64,000 nucleotides of DNA from assembly GCA_947623455.1 (NCBI GenBank), contig OX392538.1, positions 32,797,001-32,861,000 of the forward strand, read 5' to 3'. Below the pieces are notes generated by a model that saw only the letters and a program-made list of their open reading frames with translations, was not told where the DNA came from and did no database searches. The stretch is from Mimachlamys varia (lineage: Eukaryota > Mollusca > Bivalvia > Pectinida > Pectinidae). Made by a program: the position numbers and the translations under genes. This document shows, in pieces, positions 44,908-57,640 of the stretch (its first letter is position 1; every line of letters starts with the position of its first letter).

Positions 44908-45400
44908 TCTTTGCAAAGGCTTCGGCCGTATACAAGTATGGACATTATCAATTGGGTGAATTGATTGCTATTTCATATTAAAGAACACTGATTTGTCAAA
45001 GATAACGTAACACACACATGCGCTGCAACTTTTAAATTTAGTAATAGATACAGCATGCCGAAAAATGAATTAAACTGCACCATACAGCTGTTTCGTTCTC
45101 CTAGGACTCTTCAGTATTGCTAGGGGCCAAAAGGTGGGAATCCAAAATTTCTAAACTAGTGTAGAAGCAGAAGGGTCAGGTGCGTTAAAACCCTTTAATT
45201 TATTAATTTAGAAGTAAAATTAAACTAGTTCTGTATAATTTCAAATCGTGTTCTACGAAAATATGTATATTATGTACCGTGCCACTACTCAAATGAGATT
45301 AACTGTGGCTATGGCTTTGCAAAGGTTTCGGTCATATACAAGTATGGACACTGTCAATTGGTTGAATTTATTATATATTAAAGAATACTGATTTGTCAGA
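44908..45400 (+). mobile_element. R5 copy flanked by ~90-bp direct repeats
   Basis: The R5 copy (about 45005-45310) is bracketed by CTTTGCAAAGGCTTCGGCCG...TTTGTCA at 44912-45000 and CTTTGCAAAGGTTTCGGTCA...TTTGTCA at 45315-45400. The two flanks are similar but diverged. Confidence 0.65.
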
Positions 45401-45939
45401 CTATGGACAAAGAGAAATCTATATATAGATCAAGTCAATATACACCTGACAGTAACTATATGAGTTAACCATTTCTCTTACCATGGGCAGGAATCCCCAC
45501 ACTTTTACCGGTGTTAGATTTTCTTTGACATGCTACACGTGCTTTTTGCAGGTTCTCAACAATTGTATGACGTCTCGGCAACAATATAATGACGTCACGT
45601 CGACATGTCAATCACAACACATCAAAATTTATGTACATATAACGTCAATATTAGATTTGGTTTAAGAGGGTAAGAGAAAAGTAGTCATCCCCCAATTGGT
45701 AGTGAGACCGGGGATCTCAACCCTCGGTGTACGATTATTAAGCTGCAAAACACTCGGAAAGCCTCAGTTTTGGCACTTAAGAAGCTGGCACCTCGGGTTG
45801 AGATAGGATGAAAGATTATTCGCATTCATTTAAGTAATTGTCTTCAGTCACTCCTCTGCATCAGATCAGGTCATTCCCGTCATAGCAACGGGAATATACA
45901 AACCGAAATTATTAGCATCTCGTGGTCAGCTTTTGAACT
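45401..45939. other. Non-coding, nothing recognised
   Basis: The 60-aa frame at 45483 has no domain. Confidence 0.45.
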
Positions 45940-46345
45940 AGTATGTTAGTTAGGGAGTGGCAGACTCTGCTGCTGGATTTTTTAGTCCCCGAGGTTTGCT
46001 CCTCTCTAAGGTTACAGAAAGCTTTCGATAACCACTGTCCATCTCGAAGGAGTGACGTAACCACGCAAGAGTCTTTCCGTAGTTGTAGTTTCGTAGTACA
46101 CGATTTTGAAGTTATACAGAACTAGTTTGATTTTAATTCTTAATTCATAAATTAAAGGGGTTTTACACACTTGACCCTTCTGCTTCTTCATTAGTTTAGA
46201 AATTTTGGATTCCCACCTGTTGGCCCCTAGTATCACTGAAGAGTCCTAGGAGAACGAAACAGTTGTATGGTGCAGTTTGATTCATTTCTTCGTCATACTG
46301 TATATATAACTAAAATTAAAAGGTGCAGTACATGTGTGTGTTGCG
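45940..46345 (-). mobile_element. R5 family, longest copy
   Basis: It runs from GGAGTGGCAGACTCTGCTGC, matching the far end of the copy at 49735-50095, to CTAGTATCACTGAAGAGTCC and the ACTGTATATATAACTAAA end. It contains about 100 bp near 46000-46080 that is absent from the other copies. Confidence 0.65.
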
Positions 46346-46424
46346 TCATCTTTTTTTTATTGCAAATGATGTCTCGATTCTCTCTTTGAGGATGCGACAT
46401 TTGCTTAAATGAAATAAAGATTTA

Positions 46425-46720
46425 CATGGCATGTGTCGTCAATGAAGCAGAAGATGCTACACTATGCAATTCTTTGTTCTTTTTTTGTTGTTGAGTGTAT
46501 CCATAAAATCTTTGCTTTGTTGACATTTCCCTCTTAATTTAATCGATATTGAGTTCGTACTATTGTTTTGTTGACACTTTGGTAGTTTAAATTTTTTTAC
46601 TTCTCCGGAACACTTTTCTTTTTCTCTTGTTTTTTTTCAAAGGCCTCCCTTTCAATCTTGACTTTGTTTGTATTTTCTATAAGATTTATCGAGTTCGGAT
46701 TATTTAGTTGACGCTTCGAT
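46425..46720 (+). mobile_element. RT-type retroelement 3' fragments, + strand
   Basis: GTCGTCAATGAAGCAGAAGA and AGTTCGTACTATTGTTTTGT mark the 3' region. A second partial end follows near 46680-46715. Confidence 0.5.
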
Positions 46721-46739
46721 ATTATTGATCAAGTTTCAA

Positions 46740-46795
46740 AGGTGGTCAGCTGGCACAGTGGGTAAGGCACTCGCATTACATATGGGTGATGGATA
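46740..46795 (+). mobile_element. Degenerate tRNA-like SINE head
   Basis: CTGGCACAGTGGGTAAGGCA resembles a box A-containing SINE head. Box B is not recognisable. Confidence 0.35.
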
Positions 46796-48354
46796 CAAGT
46801 TGAATGATTTGTCTCAAAAATATTGTTAAAGTTAATAAAATATAACACGTTGAACAAGTTTTGAATAATGCACACCAGTAAATTGTGTTGCGGGAAAATC
46901 CTCAGTGCGACTGTTGAAGGAAGGACACCGATATTGTTCAATGAGTTTCAATATAGTAACTGTGTAAGTATATGGAAAGAAACTTCTATTTTAAAGTTAC
47001 ACTTATTTACAATAGTATGTGCTTTTGACAATAAAAATAATATGTTGTCTAACAAGGCTTACAATAGCTTGGTGTTCACAAAAATCTGTTTTTCCATCAA
47101 AGCATTTTATCTATGAAAATGGTTATCATGTAATAGGAAAAAAAAAAACAAATGTAAAAACACACGTTTCCAAGCAAAATAATTTCTTTAAAGCGCAATA
47201 TTTTCTTCCATTTTGTGCTGAACTCCACAAACAACACCGTTTCTATTTTACAGATAAAGCCTTGAGAACTCGTTGTTATTTAACATATGGGCAAGAAGGT
47301 CATTTTAAACGACATTCGTTGCTCGAGAGATGTTAAAACCTTTAAGAAAAACGCATTTGCCTCATTAGACGTGACACATAAATCACACAAGTGGGATACC
47401 ACGTCACTCAATAGCTCGTCAATCAATCCTGACGGTATCGCTGTTTTAGCGGGAACCGTCCCTTGGAGACCGACGTGCTGGTCACGGCACCTTAAAACCG
47501 TGCTTTATGGTAACGGTAATTAGGCGGAACATTGACGAGTACCGCTGTCAGTTGTTGTGTTACTCGCAGTGACTTTCATTGCCCAGACTTCGTATCTTTT
47601 GCATTACATCTGAAAGGGGAAAGGATATTTGTTACGAATTTCCTATTATAAAGCGGGTGTTTGCGAGAATCTACTCTACATGAATCGTTGGAACGGATGA
47701 AAACAGACCAGTTTGTAGGTTATTGAATTATCTTAGGGGAATAATTTGATTAATGTTAGATAATCTAAGTTTCAATTAAGTTGGGTATAAGCTAGTCGAA
47801 AAACAAATGCAGTTTAGGTAAATTATACAAAATTAAACGTACTGGAAGACAAGTCTTCAGGAATGCACATTCCTTGATTTAATTTCATTTGTCAGAAATG
47901 TATTTGATAGGAAGATCTACCGTAACGGTACCGTCGTACCAAATAGCGATTTATTCAGTTTTTCATTTCACTTTTCATCTAAACGTATTCCAATAGGACT
48001 GAAGAAATATGGAATTAATTCTGTATTCTGTGTGATTACAGTGCACACTTTGATAAACCTTTCCACCACGATTTGCGTTTTTGCAATGCTCTTCAGTAAT
48101 TCTACTATTGGGGCTATTGGCTCTCCTATTTTTTTGAAGTACGGATTATAGCGGAAACAACCTGTGGCGTTTGTTTTGGGTATACCAACTTTTCACCAGC
48201 TGGGGTGACATGACAACAACGACCATGGTGACAATCGAAATGAATTTCACGGAACGAACTATTAACATAAAGATAACCTTTAAGACATCATAAAATAAAC
48301 GTACCAGAATACTGGTTTATCCCAAGGTATGAATCACTGACGAGTAGTTATATA
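46796..48354. other. Non-coding, no supported gene
   Basis: Two overlapping frames (47019-47336, 47287-47523) show no domain. A TACCGTAACGGTACCGT palindromic word lies near 47920. Confidence 0.45.
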
Positions 48355-48517
48355 ATATAAGGACTGTACCTCATTTTGACTGCGTTTACGGTAGTATGCC
48401 CACAGTTGGCAACCAACATATTCTATGGGGCGCGTTAGCGCTGCATGGTGAAAATGTTCGTTGCCAACTGCAGGCATACTATCGTATACGCAGTCAAAAC
48501 GAGGTACAATCCTTATA
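48355..48517. repeat. Long hairpin abutting a TATATTTACAT end
   Basis: AAGGACTGTACCTCATTTTG pairs with CAAAACGAGGTACAATCCTT, and GTATGCCCACAGTTGGCAAC pairs with GTTGCCAACTGCAGGCATAC. About 57-nt arms surround a loop of ~50 nt. Confidence 0.8.
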
Positions 48518-49072
48518 TTTACATCATTATTAATTAAAAGTGGTATACGAAGGAAAAACACATTCGAAGTGGGTTGCTACGATGGCAGTGGTTGCTAAGA
48601 TAATATAGTCCCACTACATCTTCATCAATATATTGGTAAGTTAAGAAAATACACAGTGAATAACACTAGTTTTCTTCATAACAGCATTTTATAACTTGGT
48701 ATTGAATGCTATTACTAGCACTTCGACCTTATTTCTTTATTTATAACGGTCGTTATATACACGCATTGACACAGATATCTGGTTGTGACGCGGTCCGACG
48801 TCATACGTCACAACTGCAGTGCGCCTTTATGTTTGCGTTATCGTCAAAGAATTTCGAATGCACACGAAATTGATTCCGCATATGTTCAATGTTTCAAAAT
48901 CTTGAAGGAACCAAAACATGGCCGTCAGCAAATACTTATTGCTTTGAAGCGTGAACGGCGCAAATATTTGAGCAAATACCAATCCGCCGAGCCTTTTTTT
49001 TTCATTGCGTATACACTAAAATATGCGCAGTCAGAGTTTACTAAGCTCAAGGAGGGAGAGGTGTAAATATAC
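48514..49072 (+). mobile_element. Hairpin-TIR element, body d
   Basis: TATATTTACAT at 48514-48524 is matched by GTGTAAATATA at 49061-49071 (shorter, imperfect TIR). The 559-bp body contains the 93-aa frame 48785-49066, whose product has no recognised domain. That frame ends within the right TIR. Confidence 0.5.
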
Positions 49073-49082
49073 GAAAATAAAT

Positions 49083-49340
49083 TAGAGAATACCAAAGCGT
49101 TAACAAAACCATAATCCGAACTAAAAATCGATTACACAGGGACAAAATATTAACAAAGGAAAGATTTACACGGAGACCCTTGTAAAAGTACAAGAGAATA
49201 AGACCAAGTGTTCCGAAAGAGTAAGCATCTGGTGAAGCTTCGACGACGACCGCCATGTAAATCTTTGTCCAAAAGAGAACCGAGTATAATTGTCAATCAC
49301 AACAAGTAAACACGCTAATGAGCATACTTAAAAACGGGCA
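49083..49340 (-). mobile_element. RT-type retroelement 3' fragment
   Basis: GAATACCAAAGCGTTAACAA end, AAGACCAAGTGTTCCGAAAG and AATCACAACAAGTAAACACG are present. Confidence 0.65.
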
Positions 49341-49734
49341 ATCGACTGAGATAACGGTGATATTGCAACCACTATTAGCTTATCTATGTATCAACTCGCA
49401 TCAACAATTAAAAAAAATCATTGAAGTTTCAAGAGAGTGAAATATAAAAATAAGTTTGATGCCGTTCATATACATTGTGATACAATACTAAAAAAACCTG
49501 TCAAATTGGAAATAATATATATAAAAAGTAACAGTAACCTTGTACTAGGTTTGTGTGTCATTCCACGTGAAACTTTCAATCGGTCTTAAACATCATTGAT
49601 CTGATGTTAGTTATCATATCCAACCAAACCTGAGAAAGAAAAACTTCAAACTCAAACACAACTACATGGTTCATTGTCTAACATGTATGAGTTCAGACCC
49701 AGAAAGAACCTTTTTGTGTACATGTAAGGTTGAC

Positions 49735-50095
49735 GTAACACACACATATGCTGCACCTCTCAAATTTAGTAATAGATACAGTATGCGAAAAAAATAATTA
49801 AACTGCATCATACAGCTGTTTCGTCCTCCTAGGACTCTTCAGTGATGCTAGGGGCGAAAAGGTAGGAATCCAACATTTCTAAACTTATGTAGAAGCAGAA
49901 GTGTCAGGTGCGTAAAAACCCTTTAATTTATTAATTTCTGTAAGTTCTGTATAATTTCAAATCGTGTACTACGAAAATGTGTATATTAAGTACCGTGTCA
50001 CTACTCAAATGAGATTAACTGTGGCTATGGAGGCTCCAGCAAACCGCGGGGACTAAAAAATCCACCAGCAGAGTCTGCCTCCCCCTATCATAAAT
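49735..50095 (+). mobile_element. R5 family copy
   Basis: TTTCGTCCTCCTAGGACTCT, AAGCAGAAGTGTCAGGTGCG, ACTCAAATGAGATTAACTGT and CAGCAGAGTCTGCCTCCCC occur in order. Confidence 0.75.
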
Positions 50096-51654
50096 ATGAC
50101 GTATCACGCACATATGCTGCACCTCTTAAGTATAAGATTGCGTACTGATTGATACCTCCGATTGTGTATTGTACTGCAAGGTTTGATGGAAGTTTACAAA
50201 ATCAGTACGAAAGGGGGTATTGGCGTTTTGTGTCGGAGTAGAAGTATTCTTGAAATAGAACCTTATTCTGAAAGATTTACAGCACAGACAATGAAACGCA
50301 CTCTGGAGACCAGTTTATATGCGTGCTTGACAGGAAAATTAACACACACTTTAACATTGTACTTTGATCGTCTACTTGTTGCGATGTTACCTTATTGAAG
50401 GATACTCTTGTGAATTTCTTTCTTACATTATGTCCAAACAGTGTATGATAAAAATATTGTATTTCTATGAAATAGTATGGACTTATTTATCACAGACTGA
50501 CATATTCGTTCAATTATATAAAATATAAAAGCATGTGACCAAATCCAATTTTATGGATTTCGGTTCTAAGTGACTGCACCCTTTCATATTGTCGTTTGTC
50601 ATGTTAAGACACAATCCTTAGCAATATCCATATCAATCATGATTGCCTAATTATTGCTTTAATACGACAGTTCAGTAAAATAAGATGTAATAGATGATCG
50701 GAGAGAAATTGAATTGAACATAAAGATAACCTGTTTTCTTGAATAAAAAAGACTTCCTTATTCGCCCGCATGATTAATCAGATCATAATCCTACTAGCGT
50801 CTCGATTTTTATGGGCATGGCGCCACAATCTTTGAATCGATTAACAAAACATGTCTATTTTCAGATTTAGAATTCTCCGATCCGTGATAAATGTTTATTT
50901 GTAACATTCATCAACAAAATCCAGATTTGAAATTAGGGATATCAGGCTTATTTGCATACAAGTAAACTTTTGGAACAGTCTTCAATAGGATGTGATATCA
51001 GTATTTTTAAAAGTAACAGGAACTTAAATAGAGTGTGTAATACTCTTATTATCGGGTATGACCCAAAGAACGGCGACCACACGTGCTCTCACTTTAGCAT
51101 TTTATTAAAGAAGGCGTAAACACGTGTTTAATAATGCCAAGGGGAGTAACTCTAATTGTCTATAGTTTACAGGTAACAGTCTACAATCATAATGTTAAAA
51201 GAGTGAATGAGCAAATTTACTTTCTTAAACAATATAGTTTTACATGTCTTTATTAAAAATAAACAAAAATAGAATACAGCCTCTGGTGTAAATATAATGT
51301 TTATCCAGTATCGGAAATCAACTTAACGTTAACGTTAATAGTTTCATTTAAAGAAATATTCAGGTTTTCATGAGTTTACTCCCTTTATATTTCCGTATAT
51401 ATATACTGAAAATGACACTACTCTCTGTGATAAATGAATACAACGTCTTAAGGAAAGCATGCTATTTATTTGTTTGCCAAAACCGCAAAACAATTAGGCT
51501 ATTCGAATTCACACAGTAGAAAAAGGGATCAATGGTAAGTGTAACAAGGCTGACAATTTATGAACGTGATAGACAATTTACGGACAAGCCAAGGAAAGCA
51601 ATATGTTGCAGTAATTGTATACTCCTCTATTATGTGTTCTCTGCACAAAAATTA
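50096..51654. other. Non-coding, no supported gene
   Basis: The 78-aa frame at 50162-50398 has no domain. Nothing else was recognised. Confidence 0.45.
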
Positions 51655-51870
51655 GAGATAACGTCAACAATTAGGACACAGATTAGTTCAACTTATATCA
51701 ATCACTCTTGATAGCCTAGATGCGTGGGGTCTTATTGTGGAAGGAAACCGGAGTACCCGAAGAAAACCCACATGGTCGGACAGGTGATTCCATACTTGTT
51801 CACGTCGAGTCGGGGAATCGAACCCCGGCCACAAGTTCGCTATCCACTGCACCTACCGACCACCCTTCCT
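51655..51870 (-). mobile_element. SINE family 2, near full length
   Basis: It has the tail (CAACTTATATCAATCACTCT), GGAAACCGGAGTACCCG and, at the right, box B complement GGGGAATCGAACCCCGG. It lacks the 13-bp stem found in the 22.9-kb copy. Confidence 0.75.
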
Positions 51871-51961
51871 CCAGTGTATCCCCTGCAAGAAAAATAGAGA
51901 AAATAGCAAAAATGTTGTTAAAGATAATACGATTTAAAACAACGGATAAGAAATAAGCGTG

Positions 51962-52045
51962 TGAAAGGTTTTATTTTATGGGTGGTAACCGGAGTACCGG
52001 TCGGACAGTTAACCCAATACCTTTTGACATACGAACGAGGAACAA
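51962..52045 (-). mobile_element. SINE family 2 fragment
   Basis: GGTAACCGGAGTACCGGTCG and CCAATACCTTTTGACATACG show a decayed central part. Confidence 0.45.
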
Positions 52046-52152
52046 TTCTGTTATAAAAGGAGGCACATATTAGGGACCATTTACGGTCGCAACAAATCTA
52101 CTGGGGATGAGTTTAGTGTCAAATGCAAGCGTATTGCAAAATACGACATTTG

Positions 52153-52260
52153 GTTTGATTGTTTTTACGTCCTATCAACAGCTAGAATCATTTTAGGATG
52201 CCATCCCGATGTACATGTATGTGATGTGATCGTGTGTGCCCAATGCGTGTGCATTTTAGA
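52153..52260 (+). mobile_element. Dispersed-repeat end fragment
   Basis: TTTTTACGTCCTATCAACAG and the GTGTGCCCAATGCGTGTGC block match the repeat end at 19205. Confidence 0.5.
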
Positions 52261-55040
52261 GGATACGATATAGAGTATCACAACGATTTATTTACGAGAA
52301 ATTTGTCCGCATATTACGTTCTCGGTGAATGTATCATCAAAACGCGAAAACCTGGTATTAGCATTTAAGTGACTCATGACTTCCCAGACAATTTTGACAG
52401 TTTTACAACACCTTGTCATGCTCTACTTAATTCAGTCTACATTCTTTAAGCTATATATGTTTTTCTTTTGTATTGTTTTCCTGGAAACCTACCAAATCAA
52501 CACGAAAAGGTTTAGAATTTAACGTTCCTTTATTGATTAAATCATATCTTCTAAACGCTGACTGAAATTTGCCCCAAGTAAGGAATTTTTTTTGCACTCA
52601 CAGGAGACAAAGAATCTTTAAAACATACTATTTATTAGAGGACGAACTCTGTTTCGTTTTCCACTGTCTAAAATTTCAATCTGTTAGACAAAAATGCTGT
52701 CCCAAATTGAAAGTTTGTATGATTCTTAATTGAGCGACAATATAAATATTTTCAGACATATTTGCATAAAATAGTACGAATTTAAATCATAAGAGATACT
52801 TATTTATCAAACAGTCATTAAAACTGGGGAAGATTGGCAAGCAAACATTTTAGCTTTGTGCAATGCATAGTCGTTGTTTTGTTATAACAATAGAATTGTA
52901 TTTTCTATTATATTTGTAACTACAATAGAATTGTTGTGTTAATAGCCATCAAATTACTTATATAATTATGAAGTTCTAATAAAGTTGAATTGAACTTAAA
53001 AAATCAAAATCCTTTTCATATTCTTATAGTGATTTTGTTTCAGCCGGAAGACTTCATTCGGAAAAAAATCGTACTATAATGATTGACGCCACGTAACAAT
53101 CAAAGCGCGTAAGTTTGCACAGTTAACGGGGATCATGTCTCGACGTAAGAAACATTGGGACCAATCCGTCACATATCTCATATTTTCATATCAGCCAAAT
53201 ATCATATTTGCGCTTGTCTCGACTATTTATATGGAATCGGTGAAAAACACTGGAACCTGTATGTCACAGTGGTTGTATGGAGATTTATTCATTGGTAACT
53301 AAGCCGTCTCGCCTTCCAAGTGGAAATTGATGCATTATAACACCATTACGTGGTGCACCCTGCATAACTCACCGCTGTACTGATGCCGATGGAGCTTTGA
53401 ATATCTCCTTCATTCTATGTTTTGATTGACGTCGTGATCCAGAATGCATTTTCTATCAGATAAAATTCTCCTTAATTGAATAAAAATTGTTTTTATTCCT
53501 TCCTGGAAAGTATCTAAATCGATATATTCAGTTCATTAATCGAAGTTAAAATGTTACTGTTAGGCAGCGTTTCGTGGCGATTAAGTTCAAAGCTTACAGT
53601 TTTCATTGAAACTGGTGCTTAAACGGTCGTTAGATTCACGATATGTTTCTCTCTTGAATCTGTTTTAGTCATTAGCGTAGTGATGCGTAAATGAAATTTA
53701 CCTCTTTTAAAAGTACGACTTCTATGCAGAATTTTACAAGAATAATACAAAAATGTTCAAAATTGTCTTTTGAGTTTCTATCATATCCTTGCCGCTTAAA
53801 TATCAGGCTATGCCATGTTGTCTCCCAGCAAAATAAAAGCTTGCTTTGCATGACAATTTTTAAAGGCGGAACAACACAAAACAGGGTATGCCGTAAAACA
53901 AATGTATGTGTGTGAAATGATCAACGTTTCATTTTGAAAAGGCTATCTTGAGGGGATTGGCGATAGTTTTTTTCAGTTTCGTTTTATTTGTTTTCTTAGA
54001 AATTCAGAAACACAATGAAATTAATCCCCCGATCACTAAACAAAGATTAATGTTTTCAGTTAAACGTGCGCGTACACCGTTTATCTACTTACAGATAATT
54101 GTCTTGTGTTTATATATTGCCTGAAACAAATCAAGTCTCTCAGTGTTTTGTTGATAATGTTTTTTGTTTTTTAAAGATACAACCTAAATTTCTTGTGCTT
54201 TCTTTGGGGCTGTTTATATGATCCTTCGGCGGAATCACTGGTTTTATTTTTTTTTAAATATTGAAAATAAGAAATATAATCACTATAGAAACACTAGGGA
54301 TCCGTATCTTTTCAAACTATTTCCGACTTCATATTTCGACCACCTTTCAATTTTCCATTACTGAGACATGAATGAAACTTTGTACACATATAGATATAGG
54401 CATAAGTTGTTTAAATCAGAAGACAGAATACGTAAAAAAAACAAAAAATGAATGCGAGAGCGTGCAAAAACTCCCGGAGGACACTCATTAGGCTGACGCC
54501 CTTTGTAACCGTCTTCATATGCCCTGTTTCTACGAAGATTTGGGAACGGAAAATAATCAAACAAATACCTTCTGTATAGAATGCACCTAACAATAATTAA
54601 TTGCTTTAAATGAGCGTTTTACACTTAACTTGGCTAATCGATGTCCAAAATAGTTTTTTTTTCTGAATTAACGAAACCCTCACGTTTTGTTAACAGTAAT
54701 TAACAGTGATTAGTATTTATAATGAGAAGCAATTTTTCTTCTGTAACAGTCAGACATGTTTTGCTGCAACGAAACTACATCTATTTGAAATAATTACTAA
54801 CAGAACAGTGTCGGTATTCGGATTTACACAAATCAGTTAACGTCCCTTATTTTAAATAGATTAGTTTCGAGAATATCTGTTTTTTTAACCTTTTTAAACG
54901 TCTATAAAACAGTGGGTTAAATCTATCCAACATGTTGATCAATACCTTCCTGGAATCGTTGTTGATGACACTAAATGTCATGTAGGTACGGCGTAAGAAA
55001 TGCCCGCTTCACCCATTGCATGATCCGCAAAATCTTTCCC
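52261..55040. other. Long non-coding stretch, nothing recognised
   Basis: No exon, SINE or retroelement copy was identified over nearly 2.8 kb, the longest repeat-poor interval in the window. Confidence 0.45.
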
Positions 55041-55129
55041 AGTGTCACCCTTGACACTTAGCGTGTTCCATTTAGCGGAACGTTCCGGTTGTTCCAGAAC
55101 GAACCAGACGCTCCGCTAAATGGAACACG
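55041..55129. repeat. Two successive hairpins
   Basis: AGTGTC-ACCCTT-GACACT is perfect at 55041-55058. CGTGTTCCATTTAGCGGA (55062) pairs with TCCGCTAAATGGAACACG (ending 55129), around nested GGAACGTTCC words. Confidence 0.8.
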
Positions 55130-55514
55130 ACGTTCCGCCGAAACGAACCAGTTTGTCCAGAACATCTCATTTGAGGGTTCCAAGTTGGATCCAATATGGC
55201 GGCCAGTATAAAGGTTTTCGTTTCAGATGTTCAATAAATTGTAAAGAAACTTAACTGTAACCAGTTTGACTGCACTGAATTAGTAAAATATATCATTACC
55301 GACTCCTAATGGCATCATAGTGTGAAACCGATTGCTCGCACTGTTTTGCAGATTTTATGACTTAACCGTGTTGGTTACTTCCGGAAAAGTTGTTTCTTTT
55401 TCTTTTCGATTATTAGATTTTCACCCACAGGAACAGAATTCGGCACGTTCTGTTCAATTAAGCAGAACAGTTCCAAGTTTGTACAACTGGAAAGTTCCGA
55501 TAAAAGGAATACAC
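55130..55514. other. Non-coding, nothing recognised
   Basis: No supported feature. Confidence 0.45.
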
Positions 55515-55790
55515 TAGTGTCCTCACTTTTAGAATTTACTTGAGCTTTTGCTCCTATAAGGAAGGCTTTGGGTTTTGTTTCCAGGCCGATACAAACCAGA
55601 GTCTCAAAAATGGTAGTTACATGTGCCATTACCCGTTCGACGCTCTGCATTATACGATTGGAATGACTGGTTCACTCGTTGTCAGTACAATGTGACTGGG
55701 CGGGTGATCCGCTGTGAACCTTTGGCAGTATACGTCAGTGTGTTGGCATTCTAAAGTTTGCTTTAGTTCCTTTAAAGGACACTTAACAAC
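55515..55790 (-). mobile_element. Dispersed repeat R6, second copy
   Basis: It matches 31840-32150 in the same orientation (TGACTGGTTCACTCGTTGTC, GTACAATGTGACTGG, CCTTTGGCAGTA) but has only one 91-bp-type unit. Confidence 0.6.
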
Positions 55791-56318
55791 TCAATAAATT
55801 GCTATCTGTTATTACCAAACATTTTAGCTAATAACTTTAATATTTAAAGTGTATCACTACTGACAACTGTCTAGATTCATAGATATATACCTTGCAAGGC
55901 TTAAAAACGAGTTTCGTATGATGTTTACAACATGCAAGCTGGGCTGTTACAATGTCTAGAAGTTGACACCCGGAAGTTTACATACAAACCCTAATAAGGA
56001 CCACCCCATTACTATTTTACCCTGTATACATCCGCACACAGACAGGGAAGCATATTAAAAGTTTACATTTTAAAGTTTGGGATATCTGTACATTTCATTT
56101 ATGTAAATATAAGTCATCAGTTCCTCGTTAAACTTTCTCAGCGGTCCCATAACTAGCCGGAACTAGTTTTATATAAAGCACTCCAAACGTATGAAACACT
56201 AGTTTATTGGATGATTTTGAGTCCTACAAGAGCTTAAATGACCTTAGTTGTTGAAAGGCATTGGCGCAAAATAAAACCAAACTAATCGTTACACTTGAGA
56301 GTAAAAATAACTCTGAAT
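55791..56318. other. Non-coding, nothing recognised
   Basis: A TTTATGTAAATATAAG word at 56099 resembles the hairpin-TIR end but has no partner. Confidence 0.4.
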
Positions 56319-56694
56319 GTTAGATATGGTCCGACTTTTCACAATTCTCATTGGCTAAATTATTGTCACGTGGGGGTCCTTATTTTATGATATTGACCTG
56401 ATGTTTCAATTTTTATAAATACCGAGTCAATATTGCATTTATGACGTAATAATCATTTTGACGTCATAGTGAACCAATGTAAATTTCATATTCAATCAAG
56501 GTGATATAATGCAATTTCAGAATATTGCAAACAAGTTTCATATCTAATATATGAAATGAGGACATTTGATTCGGTCAATATGGAGTTTTTCAGACATGGC
56601 GGAATAAAACATATTGACCTCAGTGGCTTCATCCTCGGTCAAGATTTGATTCTACCAGATCAGTACAACACCGTATTGGCCTCGCCAAAGGTCC
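56319..56694 (-). mobile_element. Hairpin-TIR family F, copy 2 (body 56319-56558, hairpin 56559-56694)
   Basis: The body is the reverse complement of 28541-28795 and ends TTAGATATGG / CATATCTAATATATG. The hairpin GGACATTTGATTCGGTCAAT...ATTGGCCTCGCCAAAGGTCC abuts the body on the same side as in copy 1. A TGACGTCA palindrome is retained in the body. Confidence 0.7.
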
Positions 56695-57289
56695 ATATTT
56701 GATAAATAAATATAAAATGTAATATTGATAACATTGAGCATCAAATCGACCATCGCTTGGGATTTATGACCGAAACAAGACACACAAAGACTTGCGAAAT
56801 ATGTGAACGGTAAGGAAAAATAATTATCGCACGGGCATTGTATCGTTTGTCTCCGACATCACCTTTAGAGTCTGATACTCTCGTTAACCGAGAACTATAT
56901 ATTCGGTAATCATTAACAGGGATCATTGATGCAGAGCCACGTAAGAGTGCCCATTATCTTGAAGAAGTGCCTTACTAATGGTTCGGTGTCCAGACTGACC
57001 GCACAGATACACACGGAGCTGGACAGTAATTGTTTTTACCCTTGTGTATGGCACTGTTAGTCTGGCACGCTATTATATAACAAGGCTGTGGAGTGCTGGA
57101 CCCCTTACATGACCCCTGACATGCTCATGAATTAATATCACGCCAGTCGTATCATTAGATCCTTCTGCAACAAAATTATAAACGGACGCTGTAAGACAAG
57201 TAAATCGAACATGGATCTCTTCAACGGAAGATAATGCAACCTGACTATTTATGGTGTGATACCCACTGTACTATTGACTTTCCCTGTAA
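56695..57289. other. Non-coding, nothing recognised
   Basis: No supported feature. Confidence 0.45.
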
Positions 57290-57480
57290 TTGTAATGATC
57301 CTAAAACATTTGCATATTAGTAGTCGTCGATGGGGCAGAAAACACTTATTCTTCCGGGACACATAGTCTTATTCCATTGTACTTTTAGAAGGGTATCCTT
57401 GTACATACTTTGTCTCTAGTTAATCGATTTTTAGTTCGGATTATGGTTTGGTTGAAGTTTCGTTATTCTTTTTTCAAATT
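57290..57480 (+). mobile_element. RT-type retroelement 3' fragment, + strand
   Basis: AACACTTATTCTTCCGGGAC, TCTAGTTAATCGATTTTTAG and GTTCGGATTATGGTTTGGTT are the 3' region in + orientation. Confidence 0.6.
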
Positions 57481-57487
57481 TAACATC

Positions 57488-57640
57488 ATTAGGAGCCTTG
57501 GGGTCAAATGGTTAAAGTATCTGGCATTCTTCTTCCATTACCTCTCTACCTGTAGATCGTGGGTTCGGGGCCTACGTAGGTCAAACGTTTTTTTTCTGGG
57601 AACTCCGGCTTTCCTCCACTTGTAAAACCTGACACTTCCT
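57488..57640 (+). mobile_element. SINE family 3 copy
   Basis: The head has GGTCAAATGGTTAAAGTATC and box B-like GTGGGTTCGGGGCC. The body has GGGAACTCCGGCTTTCCTCC and ends CTTGTAAAACCTGACAC. Confidence 0.65.

Noticed and set aside
44908..45400. LTR retrotransposon
   Set aside because: The ~90-bp direct repeats are diverged, lack TG..CA ends, and enclose only a 300-bp non-coding repeat with no primer-binding site or polypurine tract.
48785..49066. 93-aa + strand frame inside hairpin-TIR body d
   Set aside because: It is rich in Lys/Arg but has no transposase-like motif, and it ends within the terminal inverted repeat. Likely fortuitous.
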